A stretch of DNA of 33,509 bases. Origin: a virus. Every line of letters starts with the position of its first letter. The stretch's first letter is position 1. A program made the position numbers and the translations under genes. The stretch lies in IMG/VR virus record IMGVR_UViG_3300025759_015067, positions 1 to 33,509 of that record. One strand, given 5' to 3'. The notes under the pieces are model-generated. The model did not search any database. It was not told the origin of the DNA and was given only the letters and a program-made list of their open reading frames with translations. Below are positions 13,638 through 22,427 of the stretch, piece after piece.

Positions 13638-16600
13638 CTAGTCTTCAAAAGCTGCCCCACTGTTTGTAACCACGAAGTCGATTGCGAAGTACTCTACGGA
13701 GCGAGTTGGCTTGACAAGCAACTTAGCATAAATAATGTTTCGATCAATGAGGTCTGGAGTTGTTGTTGTTTCGTCTAGGATTAGACGGAAGTCATCAATA
13801 CCAAACTCAGCACGAACACTTTCTAGAACTGGTCCAGCCTGACCCAAGAAGCGATCCCAAGTATCCTTTGCGTTTGGTCCGAAAAGGAGGCGGGAAGCGA
13901 TGAATGAAATCTCACGCTTCAAGAAGATCATCAAACGGCGGACGTTGATGCGATCTAGAGCAGAAGCTGTCTGCTGTAGAGTCTTTTGACCGAAGATTAC
14001 AATACCTTCAGCAGGGAACTTAGCGATTGGGTTAATGTTGTTTTCGTAGAGTCTGTCACGATCATCTGATGTGAGTCTTCTAGAAACATCCAATACTGGT
14101 AGACCAGCAGCACCTTCACTCAAGCCACCTCTGGTGAAGCCAGCAGGAGCGAACCAAGGAGCGTTCAATCTATCTGTTGAAGAGAGAACACCCAAAGCTG
14201 GTACTGTTGGTGGTACCCAAAGGTTCTGGTTTGAGTTTGTGTCTAGGATGCGTACCCAAGGATAGTATGTAGCACCGTAACTGTTGTTGATGCTACGATC
14301 AGCCAAGGTGTTAGCTGCTTGAGTAGGTGTGTTTCCTTCGTTTCTTGTTTGAGCACTACCTGTGTCTTCAGTGTCTGGGGTGTAGCCGTACTCAATGTCA
14401 ACTAGTGCCAAGGCGTCGCCACGCTCTTCAGCAATGTCAAGTAGAGAATCAGTTACTTCAGCCTTCCAGACGCCTGGGATTGTAACAGCATTCATTTCCA
14501 CAAAGTCTTGATCGGAAGCAATGTTGATTGCCTTTCTCAAGCTGAAGAGTTCGTATGAAGCTTCTTCTGTTGAACCGATCTTTCTGTTTGCAAATGGTTC
14601 ACGCTCAGAGATGTCGTAGCCGTCGAAACCACCTTGAAGAGTGGTTGTGAAACGGTCGATTGATCCGCTGAGAACGTCCTTGTAGGAGTTACCAGCCTGA
14701 GCACTGATAGCTGTACCAGCGTTACGTGAGCCGCTAGCGTATGTGAAAACGCCGCTTGATGGTTGTTGAACATCGTCTAGGGAGAATACCCAGGAGATAG
14801 ACAAAGCTGATGTTGTTGCTCTTGTTGGTGTGTCGCCTTCAACATCGTGATCTGTAGATGCTGGGTTAGCGTCTTCGCCTAGAGAAGCTACATCAGCAGA
14901 ACGAACTCTCAAACAATCGTGGATCTGCTGGGAGAAAAAGGTGTCATCACCTGCTCTACCTGTCCAAGCACCCCAGTAGGTGTTGTTGAGAGATCTTGGC
15001 TTGCCCCAACTGCTTTGACCACGTAGTGGTACAGATGGGAACACAATGGAGCCACTGAATTCTGCTGTAGAATAGCCGCCGATAGTTGGTACATCCAAAA
15101 TGTCGATTGTGTTAGTGGCGTGACCAATGTTGCCGTAGTTGGTATCAGAGCCACCGAGAAGCATTGTAAGCATATCACCACGAGAAGATGATAGTGGGGT
15201 TGCAAGATCTTCAGAGAAGCCACTTGAACCGCTAACAATGCCGACGCTGCGGTACTGGAGAGGACCGAAGACGCCGAATGGTAACCAGCGACGCTCACCG
15301 CCACCAGCAGCAACTGTGTCGTTCATTACTACACGAACGAAGTTTGACTTGTTTTCGAACTCGCCATACTCTACAAGGCGTTGTTCGTTTTGGTCGTAGA
15401 CCATGTACTTGTCACCGATGCGCTTAGCAATGTAGCTATCAGCAGCAGGGTTCAAAGTTAGACCATCATAGCGCTCGATGACTACTGGACGGTTGTCTGT
15501 GTCCTGTAGGTCACGGATGAGTACAGAGAATGAACCGTAGTCTTGGTAATCACCTTCTGGTGCTTTGATGTTAGCAATAGATATTTTTACTTCCCTTTGA
15601 GTTGACTCACCAGCACTTAGAGCTTCGAGGCGGAAAAGCTTCTGCATAGCTCTTGCTTGATAAGCAGCGTTGTTGGAACTAAGGTCCTGGGAAATGAACC
15701 AACCTGTGGAAGCTCTTGAAGCAGCACCACGGAAGTTGTTTTGTTGATTGGAAGCATCAAGACCAGCAGCTTCCTGAACAGCCATTGGGACCATAGCAGC
15801 GTAGTACTTGGTGGTTGAGCCGCCATCTAGAACACCAATAGAGCTAGCACCCTTAGTTACCAAAGAGTTTTCGAATGTTTCACCAAGCCAGTAAATACCT
15901 TTTTGGTAGAAGTCTTGAGTCTCTTGCTCTGTGATAGCATCATTTGTGATTGTTGGGTTAGTATTGAGAGCCTTGCGAATGAAGTTCTCTTGGTCTCTGT
16001 TAAGACTGACTGTTACCTCTTCAGAGAACTGACCGCCTGTACTACCTGTGAAAACAAGAGTAATGCTGTTTAGATCATCAATCTCGTAGATTGTGCTACC
16101 AGCTTGGGCTGTGCCGGAACCACCGTCAACACGATCACCCTTTAGAAGGACACGACCACTGTTCATATAAATCTGAGCAGCTACTGAACCTGTAAGGACA
16201 TCGGTTCCAGCGTTTGAGCCAGAAGGCCAAACGCAGAGTGCATAAACACCACCAGCATTGTTTTTAGCTGCCTCGGTGCCTGTGGTAGCAAACTCGCTCA
16301 CTTCCCAACCAGCCTTACCGCCAGCAGAAGCATTGGTAGACTCATCACCCAATACACGGATGAATGTCAATGGAGATCCGTTCTGAAGCCAAGCTTGTGC
16401 AGCATATGCAGCGTAGGTTGGAGCAGTCAAGTTGCCCTCACGCCATACATCGTTGCCTTGGGCACCAGGAACTGGATTGCCGAAAGTCTGAACAAAGTCA
16501 GAAAATGAATCTACAGTAACAGGCTTATCGGCAGGACCTTTTCTGGCTCTACCGATAACTAGTGGACCAACTGCACCTGGTGTGTCAGGTAGCTGGGATT

Positions 16601-16667
16601 GGTCGATCTCGCTAATGAATACCCCTGGGGATATGAATTTGAACTTTCTTGAAGAGTTGTCAGCCAT
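13638..16667 (-). CDS. Tail sheath protein (gp18-like), very large
   Basis: The 1009-residue protein is the contractile sheath subunit. The N-terminus KFISPGVFISEIDQSQL and GPLVIGRARKGPAD is the classic sheath opening. The C-terminus has the conserved sheath core: EGIVIFGQKTL, LDRINVRRLMIFLKREI, SRLLFGPNAKDTWDRF and IDRNIIYAKLLVKPT. Both ends meet in the conserved core, while a long middle part (about residues 150-820), rich in Gly/Ser/Thr and beta-like sequence, forms surface domains. T4 gp18 is 659 residues, so roughly 350 extra residues are inserted there. The ATG at 16667 has AGAAGGA ahead. A late-motif copy and 110 bases of non-coding DNA separate it from the gp15-like gene, suggesting its own promoter. 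Confidence 0.92.
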   Translation of the reverse strand: MADNSSRKFKFISPGVFISEIDQSQLPDTPGAVGPLVIGRARKGPADKPVTVDSFSDFVQTFGNPVPGAQGNDVWREGNLTAPTYAAYAAQAWLQNGSPLTFIRVLGDESTNASAGGKAGWEVSEFATTGTEAAKNNAGGVYALCVWPSGSNAGTDVLTGSVAAQIYMNSGRVLLKGDRVDGGSGTAQAGSTIYEIDDLNSITLVFTGSTGGQFSEEVTVSLNRDQENFIRKALNTNPTITNDAITEQETQDFYQKGIYWLGETFENSLVTKGASSIGVLDGGSTTKYYAAMVPMAVQEAAGLDASNQQNNFRGAASRASTGWFISQDLSSNNAAYQARAMQKLFRLEALSAGESTQREVKISIANIKAPEGDYQDYGSFSVLIRDLQDTDNRPVVIERYDGLTLNPAADSYIAKRIGDKYMVYDQNEQRLVEYGEFENKSNFVRVVMNDTVAAGGGERRWLPFGVFGPLQYRSVGIVSGSSGFSEDLATPLSSSRGDMLTMLLGGSDTNYGNIGHATNTIDILDVPTIGGYSTAEFSGSIVFPSVPLRGQSSWGKPRSLNNTYWGAWTGRAGDDTFFSQQIHDCLRVRSADVASLGEDANPASTDHDVEGDTPTRATTSALSISWVFSLDDVQQPSSGVFTYASGSRNAGTAISAQAGNSYKDVLSGSIDRFTTTLQGGFDGYDISEREPFANRKIGSTEEASYELFSLRKAINIASDQDFVEMNAVTIPGVWKAEVTDSLLDIAEERGDALALVDIEYGYTPDTEDTGSAQTRNEGNTPTQAANTLADRSINNSYGATYYPWVRILDTNSNQNLWVPPTVPALGVLSSTDRLNAPWFAPAGFTRGGLSEGAAGLPVLDVSRRLTSDDRDRLYENNINPIAKFPAEGIVIFGQKTLQQTASALDRINVRRLMIFLKREISFIASRLLFGPNAKDTWDRFLGQAGPVLESVRAEFGIDDFRLILDETTTTPDLIDRNIIYAKLLVKPTRSVEYFAIDFVVTNSGAAFED

Positions 16668-16728
16668 TGATAATCCTTCTCCTCGGTTTTAATCGCTATA
16701 AGGTAGTATAAACATACTAAACGCTAAT

Positions 16729-16738
16729 AATAAATAGT
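16729..16738 (-). promoter_or_regulatory. Repeated motif ACTATTTATT ahead of tail sheath gene
   Basis: On the minus strand ACTATTTATT lies 62 bases before the sheath ATG, in a 110-base AT-rich gap. The same core is found ahead of the neck and scaffold genes. On the opposite strand it reads AATAAATAGT, close to the T4 late core TATAAATA, so orientation is uncertain. A promoter driving the sheath-tube unit is the simplest reading. Confidence 0.45.
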
Positions 16739-16777
16739 AACCTATAAATCCAAACACCCACCAATCTATTATTATGG

Positions 16778-17641
16778 TCAGCGTCTATATTTATCTTTTC
16801 TTTGTGCCTGAAATTCTGGCTTGTCTCCTGTGACTGTTCGCTCTCTGCCTATTGTTACTTCAGCAGCAGATTCTACTACAGCGACATTAGGTGTTTCCTG
16901 GTTCTTGTCGGCACCAATAATGTGTCCGAGAACCTTGATAGTCACAGTTGACTTAAATGTTCTTTCGTCTGTTCCAAGTGCGCCATTGTTGCTTTCGTTA
17001 GCAAAGTCTGGTTCTACAAAAGCTTCGTATGTGTTTCCTTCATAAGTGATGTTGAAAACAGCAGGAGTTGAGAACTCAGACAAAAAGGGAGCCAACATTT
17101 GGTTCATCTGTTGTTGGTAGTTAGAAATCATCTTGACCTGATAGACAAGCTCGACAAAAGTTGGGTTTGGTACGAAGAGTGTCTCGTAAACAACTTTCTC
17201 GTTCTCGAAAGGAAAGGTGTTCTGTCCATATTTTCTGACAGCAGTAGCATTAGCACGCTCTCTAGTCTTTCCTTGCTGAACCTGTCTTGCGATTGGTATG
17301 GAGCCGCCCTTCTTGTAGAAATCAAAGTAAGGGGGAATGTACACACCGTATCTTCCCTTGTTCTGTGGATTTTTGGTCAACGAAGAGCGAATGATTGAGA
17401 TGATTGGATACTCTAGTGATCTTCCATTCTTTCGTAGCTCTTGTTGATTCTTTATTTGAAATGCCCTTTCTGCTCCAGCAAAAATCACAGGCACCTTGGT
17501 GAAGCCTTCATTTGTGTCGCAGAAGACATTTAGAGAATCATTTATGAACTCAAATACAGCAGCGTCGATGTCCTCTAGGGTAGAGGGCTTCAAACTGTAA
17601 TCTGCTTTCAAGTCTTGATCTAACTTTGTCTTCTTTGGCAT
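16778..17641 (-). CDS. Tail completion/sheath stabiliser protein (gp15-like)
   Basis: The 287-residue protein resembles T4 gp15 (272 residues) in size and in two segments. One is TKVPVIFAGAERAF near residue 48, comparable to gp15's VPITYAS section, followed by EYPIISIIRSSL. The other is FVELVYQVKMISNYQQQMNQ with LAPFLSEFS, comparable to the gp15 helix pattern around its Tyr-Glu-Leu. gp15 forms the ring on top of the tail that holds the sheath and binds the neck. The C-terminal 40 residues are charged and probably flexible. Gene order gp13-like, gp14-like, gp15-like, then sheath, agrees with T4 order. Confidence 0.68.
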   Translation of the reverse strand: MPKKTKLDQDLKADYSLKPSTLEDIDAAVFEFINDSLNVFCDTNEGFTKVPVIFAGAERAFQIKNQQELRKNGRSLEYPIISIIRSSLTKNPQNKGRYGVYIPPYFDFYKKGGSIPIARQVQQGKTRERANATAVRKYGQNTFPFENEKVVYETLFVPNPTFVELVYQVKMISNYQQQMNQMLAPFLSEFSTPAVFNITYEGNTYEAFVEPDFANESNNGALGTDERTFKSTVTIKVLGHIIGADKNQETPNVAVVESAAEVTIGRERTVTGDKPEFQAQRKDKYRR

Positions 17642-17651
17642 TTACAAATTC

Positions 17652-18185
17652 CTACATTCTTTTGTTCTGTCCGCCGAGACTGCCGGCAGGGTTGAATATA
17701 CCACTTCGAGTTTGGCGACACACAGCAGTCACTTCCATTGAAGTCCCATCTGCAAAGTCACTGTCTTGTCCAAAAAGGTATCTGGGCTCGAAGGTATCAA
17801 CAACCTCAAAGAACATCTGATCATACTGAACAAAGTCTCCAAGTCTGACAAACAAGTCCTGATCTTCTGTTAGTCTTCTCTTGTGGAAGTGGACGTTGAT
17901 ACTGTACAGGTTATCAAAACCATATTCTTCTTGCACTCTAGTTGGTCCTGCATACTCTACTAGGGAGTATACTCTTACTGGTGGTAAGAATGTTTTATTT
18001 ATTGCTTCCCCATAAACTGGGTGATAATCTGTTCTTTTGTTATCCATTGGAAAGTATAATACCTGTTGTCCAACAATTCGTTCAATGACTTCATCATTGA
18101 TTTGCTTAACAAAGTTTCTTTCTGCTTTCCCTACAAATAGCGGTGGTGGTGGCTGAGTAGGCTGGGTCCATTTATTTTGAGCCAT
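17652..18185 (-). CDS. Neck protein (gp14-like)
   Basis: The 177-residue protein starts with a Pro/Gln-rich segment and continues with KQINDEVIERIVGQQVLYFPMD, YHPVYGEAINKTFLPPVRVYSLVEY and a beta-rich section around HFHKRRLTEDQDLFVRLGDFVQYD. The pattern of a helix with an xQxVLYFP strand then YGE is what I associate with gp14-type neck proteins, which close the filled head and form the connector to the tail. T4 gp14 is 256 residues, so this is a shorter version. Position between gp13-like and gp15-like genes supports the call; sequence alone would not. Confidence 0.55.
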   Translation of the reverse strand: MAQNKWTQPTQPPPPLFVGKAERNFVKQINDEVIERIVGQQVLYFPMDNKRTDYHPVYGEAINKTFLPPVRVYSLVEYAGPTRVQEEYGFDNLYSINVHFHKRRLTEDQDLFVRLGDFVQYDQMFFEVVDTFEPRYLFGQDSDFADGTSMEVTAVCRQTRSGIFNPAGSLGGQNKRM

Positions 18186-18190
18186 CTATC

Positions 18191-19438
18191 TTAACCCACG
18201 TAAATGCCAGTTGGAATCTTCTGGACAACATCGGCGACACTGTTCTGTAGCCTCTGGTCTTGTTCAGCAAGAGCAGCATAGACCATTTGATCAAGAGCTT
18301 CTTTGAGTTCTGTTCTTAGGTTTGTTTGCTCTTCCTTAGCCTCAGATACCAAAGCTGGACCATTCAAAGTGATGTCGTTGTTTGGAATAGGTATTGAAGC
18401 GAGCTTCGATCTTACCTGACCAAGGGTCTCCTTTGCCAAAGACAGAGCAAAGCGGCGGATCCATTGCTTACCAATGCTGTTAATATTCTCGTAAGGAATA
18501 TTGGGGAACGGCAAGGTATTCATATTATTGACGCCGTCAGCACCATACTTGCGATCAGAATCTTCGGTGAATGCATCCTCGGCAACTCGGAAATCTACCC
18601 AATATGTATGAACAACTCCTTTTGGTGCAGGAAATATTCTTAGCTTATTGTTGTTGATCTTAAAAGACTGGTGGGAAGCCCTTACGTGTAAATCTTCTTC
18701 AAAGGCATATGCCTGAAGGACGTTTTGCCAAGCTGGCACCAACTGGAATGCGCTATCGTCAGCATACATTCCGTAGGTTGATAGGTTACCAACTGCGCCG
18801 ATAGCGTAGCCACCATAAAAGTTCCACATTGCAGCAGGAGTTTTATAATAAACTTTTTGAATTGTTATTGCCTTCTTCCCGACTTTGTCATGGAATGGAG
18901 ATGAAGCATCCAAAGAGGCAGTATAAATAATCTTCTGTAGATCATAATCCTGAACATCTTCTGTTGTCTCAAAGGAGGCTGAATATACTGTCTGGTTCCC
19001 GCCAATACCTGCAAGAGTTCCTATACTGTCACCAACATTTCTAATATACCCAAGTTGAAATCTTGGGTATTTCAAGTTTGGCTTCTCATCTGTTCCTGGT
19101 TCGTAATCAGAAAACTCACCGTCTTGATCAAATGAGCCAGTAGTGTTGCCCAAAAGGGAAGAAAGAACATTCTTTGACTGATGGGTGTTTACGAGATATG
19201 AATATTCTAAACAAGCCTCTTCGTAAGCATTGTATACATTTGATGGGGTTATTTCTAGATCTAAAACTTGACCACCTAGCTTTTGATAGGTATATGCAAC
19301 CTGATCTGCCGCACCACTATAGAACGCATCTGTTGTGTAAATATTATAAGCTAAAGCTGCCTGAACATCTCCAGGTGCCCCAGTTGAAGGTAGTACTACT
19401 GCGCTCGTGGTGCTTGATGGTTGTAAATTAGTTGGCAT
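18191..19438 (-). CDS. Neck protein (gp13-like)
   Basis: The 415-residue protein has a region WIRRFALSLAKETLGQVRSK (near residues 327-346) that is the typical gp13 helix, followed by IPIPNNDITLNGPALVSEAKEEQ and a long Glu/Gln-rich helix. An earlier helix VYNAYEEACLEYSYLVN (68-84) also fits. gp13 binds the portal after packaging and starts neck formation. T4 gp13 is 309 residues; the extra length lies in the beta-rich middle. The ATG at 19438 has GAGGG ahead of it. It follows the capsid gene's terminator, and a late-motif copy sits 20 bases upstream, so it probably begins a separate transcription unit. Confidence 0.72.
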   Translation of the reverse strand: MPTNLQPSSTTSAVVLPSTGAPGDVQAALAYNIYTTDAFYSGAADQVAYTYQKLGGQVLDLEITPSNVYNAYEEACLEYSYLVNTHQSKNVLSSLLGNTTGSFDQDGEFSDYEPGTDEKPNLKYPRFQLGYIRNVGDSIGTLAGIGGNQTVYSASFETTEDVQDYDLQKIIYTASLDASSPFHDKVGKKAITIQKVYYKTPAAMWNFYGGYAIGAVGNLSTYGMYADDSAFQLVPAWQNVLQAYAFEEDLHVRASHQSFKINNNKLRIFPAPKGVVHTYWVDFRVAEDAFTEDSDRKYGADGVNNMNTLPFPNIPYENINSIGKQWIRRFALSLAKETLGQVRSKLASIPIPNNDITLNGPALVSEAKEEQTNLRTELKEALDQMVYAALAEQDQRLQNSVADVVQKIPTGIYVG

Positions 19439-19457
19439 ATTTGACCCTCATTTATTG

Positions 19458-19467
19458 TATAAATAGT
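19458..19467 (-). promoter_or_regulatory. Repeated motif ACTATTTATA ahead of the neck gene
   Basis: The motif lies between the capsid terminator and the gp13-like ATG, 19 bases upstream of the latter. Because a terminator ends the previous unit just before it, a promoter is needed here, which is the best support that this repeated motif acts as one. The other strand reads TATAAATAGT, which contains the exact T4 late core. Confidence 0.5.
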
Positions 19468-19493
19468 TTTTGAGATCTATAAAGGTTTATCTT

Positions 19494-19524
19494 AAAAAGA
19501 AAACCCCGTCACAAGGACGAGGTT
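19494..19524 (-). terminator. Intrinsic terminator after the major capsid gene
   Basis: On the coding strand AACCTCGTC, a 5-base loop and GACGGGGTT form a 9-bp stem with one G-T pair, followed directly by TTCTTTTT. It lies 34 bases after the capsid stop and before the neck gene. This is a textbook rho-independent terminator and would isolate the abundant capsid message from downstream tail genes. Confidence 0.88.
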
Positions 19525-19557
19525 CTCTCAATAATATTCAAGATATTATTTTACCGA

Positions 19558-21315
19558 TTAGGAATCAGCAACGTCTCTTACTAGATCCTTGCAGATGACC
19601 AAACCGTACATGTCAGGACGTACCATCTTCTTGGCATAGCGTGTCATGACGCCCTTGCGAGGTACGAAGTCCTCGATACCAAAGATGGTGGGTGTGACTT
19701 GTAGTGGTACGTATGGAGCGTACACATAGCCGCTTTCTAGGAAGCTGCTACCACGGCGACCGACGAGAACGACGGAGCGTGGGAAGTAAGGATCGACGTG
19801 AATGTCCATCTTACGGCTGATAGAACCAACGTTTTGAGCGCCCCAGGAGCCGGCTGTGTCGCTGTCTACTGCTGTAGAAGCACGGAAGCCGCTGGTGAAC
19901 TCAAGGATGGAAGCTACTTCTGGACCACAGACCAAGAAGTTAGCACCACCACGTAGTGTCTTACGGTGAATACGAGCACTTACGTCGTTGACTGTCTCAA
20001 GTAGAGTTTCGTACCATTCGGAAACTGTACCTGTGAAGTCTGGGTAGTTTGTGCCGTTAGCAAGAACGCCGCTTTCACGATCTACGAACTTGCCTGGGCT
20101 GCGTGACCAGTACAATGTACCAGCAGTAGCGCCTTGGACGAGATCGTTGAGGATTTCACGGTCGATTTCAAGAGCGATCTGCTCAGAAAGAATGCTTGTC
20201 AACTCAACTTCAGCGTCGAGGTTGTGATAAGCGTTCAAGTCTTGAGCTAGTTCTGGGGACCACTTAGCCTTGAGCTTCTTGGTGATAGCTGTGACAGCAA
20301 CGGAGTCAACCTTGATGTCGATCTCGTTGAGTTCGTCTTGAGCTTCTAGAGGCCAGCCCTGTGAGCCATTGCCACCAACTACGCCACCGAGAGCGGAAGC
20401 TGGGTCGAATTCGTCTCTCACTGGGTAAACAGCGTCAGCGTTACCAGCTAGAACAGCGTTACCGCCGGCTAAGAAGATTACTAGTTGCATATCACCATCA
20501 GCGTTGAGGTGAGTCAAACGACGGACGCCACGACCACTAGTAGAGGTGTTATCGATATCAAAAGCGATCATGTTATCGAAATCAAAACCTGGCAATGATG
20601 TACCAACGTTTGTTGCTGAGATCTCGTAAAAACGAACAGTTGCTGTAGCGTCGTCTTGAAGAGCAGCAATGATGTCTGGATCGTTCTTGAGGCGAACGTT
20701 CAAAACGTCAGCGGTTTGTGCGTCTGTCAAAGCCAAGATGTTAGCCAATGTCAAGTGAGTGTTCAAAGGTGCTGGAAGAGCATCAACGATAGCATTGATG
20801 TCAAGAGAACGTGATGCCTGAGCAAAACCTTGATTTAGAGCATAGAAGCTTTTTTCTGGGGCATTAGCAGCAGTAGCTGTGCTACCCAAGTCAACACCAC
20901 CAGTCAACTGGCTACCGACAACGCCACCACCGTATAGTGATTCACCGTCTACAGCGCCACCTAGAGCAGGCTGGTTGATTGCTTCGTATGTGAAGTCAAG
21001 GAAGAAAATGAGACCTGATGGAAGGCTCATTGGTTGGACGGATACAAGATCCTGTGCCAATAGGTTGCCGAATACACGACGAACGATTGGGAATGCAACT
21101 GCGGAGAAGCCTTCGACGTCACCAGCAGCCATTGTGCTGGATTCTTTTAGAAGCTGGGCAGCTTGGTTTTCTAGAAGACGAGCCATGTTACTACGTGTAA
21201 CATCGCCAAGACCTTCAAGAAGACCAGTCTTTTCCCACTTCCCGAGAAGTGCTTCACCCTCATTGGCTAAGGAACGAGCCTTAATGCCTTCTGTGAGTGT
21301 TTCTAGTACTGACAT
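19558..21315 (-). CDS. Major capsid protein (gp23-like)
   Basis: The 585-residue protein has a gp23-type architecture: a charged helical N-terminus (first about 65 residues, probably the part removed by the prohead protease), then FPIVRRVFGNLLAQDLVSVQPMSLPSG, the strongly conserved opening of the mature capsid domain. It ends with VYAPYVPLQVTPTIFGIEDFVPRKGVMTRYAKKMVRPDMYG, also characteristic of gp23. T4 gp23 is 521 residues, so the middle Gly/Asn-rich surface region is somewhat expanded. It builds the hexamers of the head; no separate gp24 vertex protein is visible. The ATG at 21315 has AAGGAG. The gene follows the scaffold gene by 29 bases and ends in a strong terminator. Confidence 0.93.
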   Translation of the reverse strand: MSVLETLTEGIKARSLANEGEALLGKWEKTGLLEGLGDVTRSNMARLLENQAAQLLKESSTMAAGDVEGFSAVAFPIVRRVFGNLLAQDLVSVQPMSLPSGLIFFLDFTYEAINQPALGGAVDGESLYGGGVVGSQLTGGVDLGSTATAANAPEKSFYALNQGFAQASRSLDINAIVDALPAPLNTHLTLANILALTDAQTADVLNVRLKNDPDIIAALQDDATATVRFYEISATNVGTSLPGFDFDNMIAFDIDNTSTSGRGVRRLTHLNADGDMQLVIFLAGGNAVLAGNADAVYPVRDEFDPASALGGVVGGNGSQGWPLEAQDELNEIDIKVDSVAVTAITKKLKAKWSPELAQDLNAYHNLDAEVELTSILSEQIALEIDREILNDLVQGATAGTLYWSRSPGKFVDRESGVLANGTNYPDFTGTVSEWYETLLETVNDVSARIHRKTLRGGANFLVCGPEVASILEFTSGFRASTAVDSDTAGSWGAQNVGSISRKMDIHVDPYFPRSVVLVGRRGSSFLESGYVYAPYVPLQVTPTIFGIEDFVPRKGVMTRYAKKMVRPDMYGLVICKDLVRDVADS

Positions 21316-21344
21316 TTTTTTATCTCCTTAAATGATTTATCAGT

Positions 21345-22355
21345 TTACTTGTTAAGACCTGCGAGAGTCGCCCAACGTACTTTTGTTGGGTTGTCTTCAG
21401 CAGTGCGTTCATCTCTACGATTTCCGCCAAGAATAACAGAGGAAGACTTTGTTACGGCTTCAGACAACGATTGTGGAGCAGCCTTCTGGGTGCTCGCCAT
21501 TGTCTTTTGAAGTGTCTCATAGACTAGCTTTGCTTCTTCTACTGATCGTGCCTTATCAACCATCTCAGCAATTTTGGATTTTTGCTGCTCATTCAGGGAG
21601 GAGTCAGATAGTACACGGTTCGCATACAATAATCTTGCGTTATGCAAGTTTATTTTTTCAAATGTTTCTTTAGCTACGTTTAGTGTTTCTGTTAACCTAG
21701 CTACTTGTTCTTTTAGTTCTTCGTTTTCTTTTTCCAATTCTAGCTTGGCGTGAAGATCTTTAACGTCTTCTTTATCCATGCCGTCAGTTGGAGGGGTTTC
21801 CTGAAGCTCATCCTGTTGTAGGTCAGCTTCTGGTTCGTCTTCGAGAGCCATATCGATGTCGCCTTGTGGTACGTCAACAGCAAGGATCTCTTTGAAAAGA
21901 TCAACAAGCTCGTCTTCGTCAAGGTCAAGTTCTTCTTCGATCTGCTCGTCAGGGCGGTTGGCTGGCTCTTCGTCTGCTTCTAGTTCTAGGTTGCTGATCA
22001 TTTCATCACGATCAACACCGTCGTCTTCACTAGCTTCGCCAGACTCTAGTTCTTTTTCTAGAGTAGCGCCAATATCGTCTAGGTCGATGACTACTGTCTC
22101 ATCTTCTGAGAGATGGGCAGCAGGAGCTTGATCAACAATCTCTTCTGTTTCTGGGGTTGGCTCAGTGGAAGCTTCTGTTTCTTCTTCTGTGTCCAAGCCC
22201 AAGCCAAGATCAAGATCGTCTTGCTCTAGGAGGCTGCTAACTGCCTCTCTGACTTCGTCGGAGTATTTCTCCACAACTGCTGTTTCAGCGTTCTTAATCG
22301 CAGCCTCACGCAATGTTTGGGCATCGATGATTGCTTGCTCTAGCATACTAGACAT
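21345..22355 (-). CDS. Prohead core scaffolding protein (gp22-like)
   Basis: The 336-residue protein is extremely acidic in its middle (roughly residues 40-205, rich in Asp and Glu) and helical at both ends. The first 45 residues (LREAAIKNAETAVVEKYSDE...) and the stretch around 205-290 are coiled-coil-like. Such acidic helical proteins lie directly before gp23 in T4-like phages and form the internal scaffold that is later degraded by the prohead protease. T4 gp22 is 269 residues. Position between the surface-protein genes and the capsid gene fits. A late-motif copy lies 36 bases upstream, which would drive scaffold and capsid together. Confidence 0.8.
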   Translation of the reverse strand: MSSMLEQAIIDAQTLREAAIKNAETAVVEKYSDEVREAVSSLLEQDDLDLGLGLDTEEETEASTEPTPETEEIVDQAPAAHLSEDETVVIDLDDIGATLEKELESGEASEDDGVDRDEMISNLELEADEEPANRPDEQIEEELDLDEDELVDLFKEILAVDVPQGDIDMALEDEPEADLQQDELQETPPTDGMDKEDVKDLHAKLELEKENEELKEQVARLTETLNVAKETFEKINLHNARLLYANRVLSDSSLNEQQKSKIAEMVDKARSVEEAKLVYETLQKTMASTQKAAPQSLSEAVTKSSSVILGGNRRDERTAEDNPTKVRWATLAGLNK

Positions 22356-22390
22356 ATAATAATCCCCTTGTCTGATGAAAATACATCAAA

Positions 22391-22400
22391 AATAAATAGT
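22391..22400 (-). promoter_or_regulatory. Repeated motif ACTATTTATT ahead of scaffold and capsid genes
   Basis: The motif lies in a 72-base gap, 36 bases before the scaffold ATG. The same core occurs ahead of the neck and sheath genes. A promoter for the scaffold-capsid unit is inferred; the reverse complement resembles the T4 late core, so direction needs testing. Confidence 0.45.
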
Positions 22401-22427
22401 TGATTATTATGCTAAAAGACTAATTTT

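Noticed and set aside
14909-15313. 134-residue minus-strand frame inside the sheath gene
   Set aside because: Alternative frame within a confidently identified sheath gene, without its own start signal.
20879-21331. 150-residue open frame on the plus strand
   Set aside because: Antisense to the N-terminal part of the major capsid gene; composition (Arg/Ser/Pro) is that of a shadow frame.
21856-22131. Serine-repeat protein on the plus strand
   Set aside because: The serine runs are the reverse complement of Asp/Glu codons in the acidic scaffold gene.
22368-22390. Small inverted repeat TGATG/CATCA ahead of the scaffold gene
   Set aside because: A 5-bp AT-rich stem without a T-run is too weak to call as a terminator or operator.
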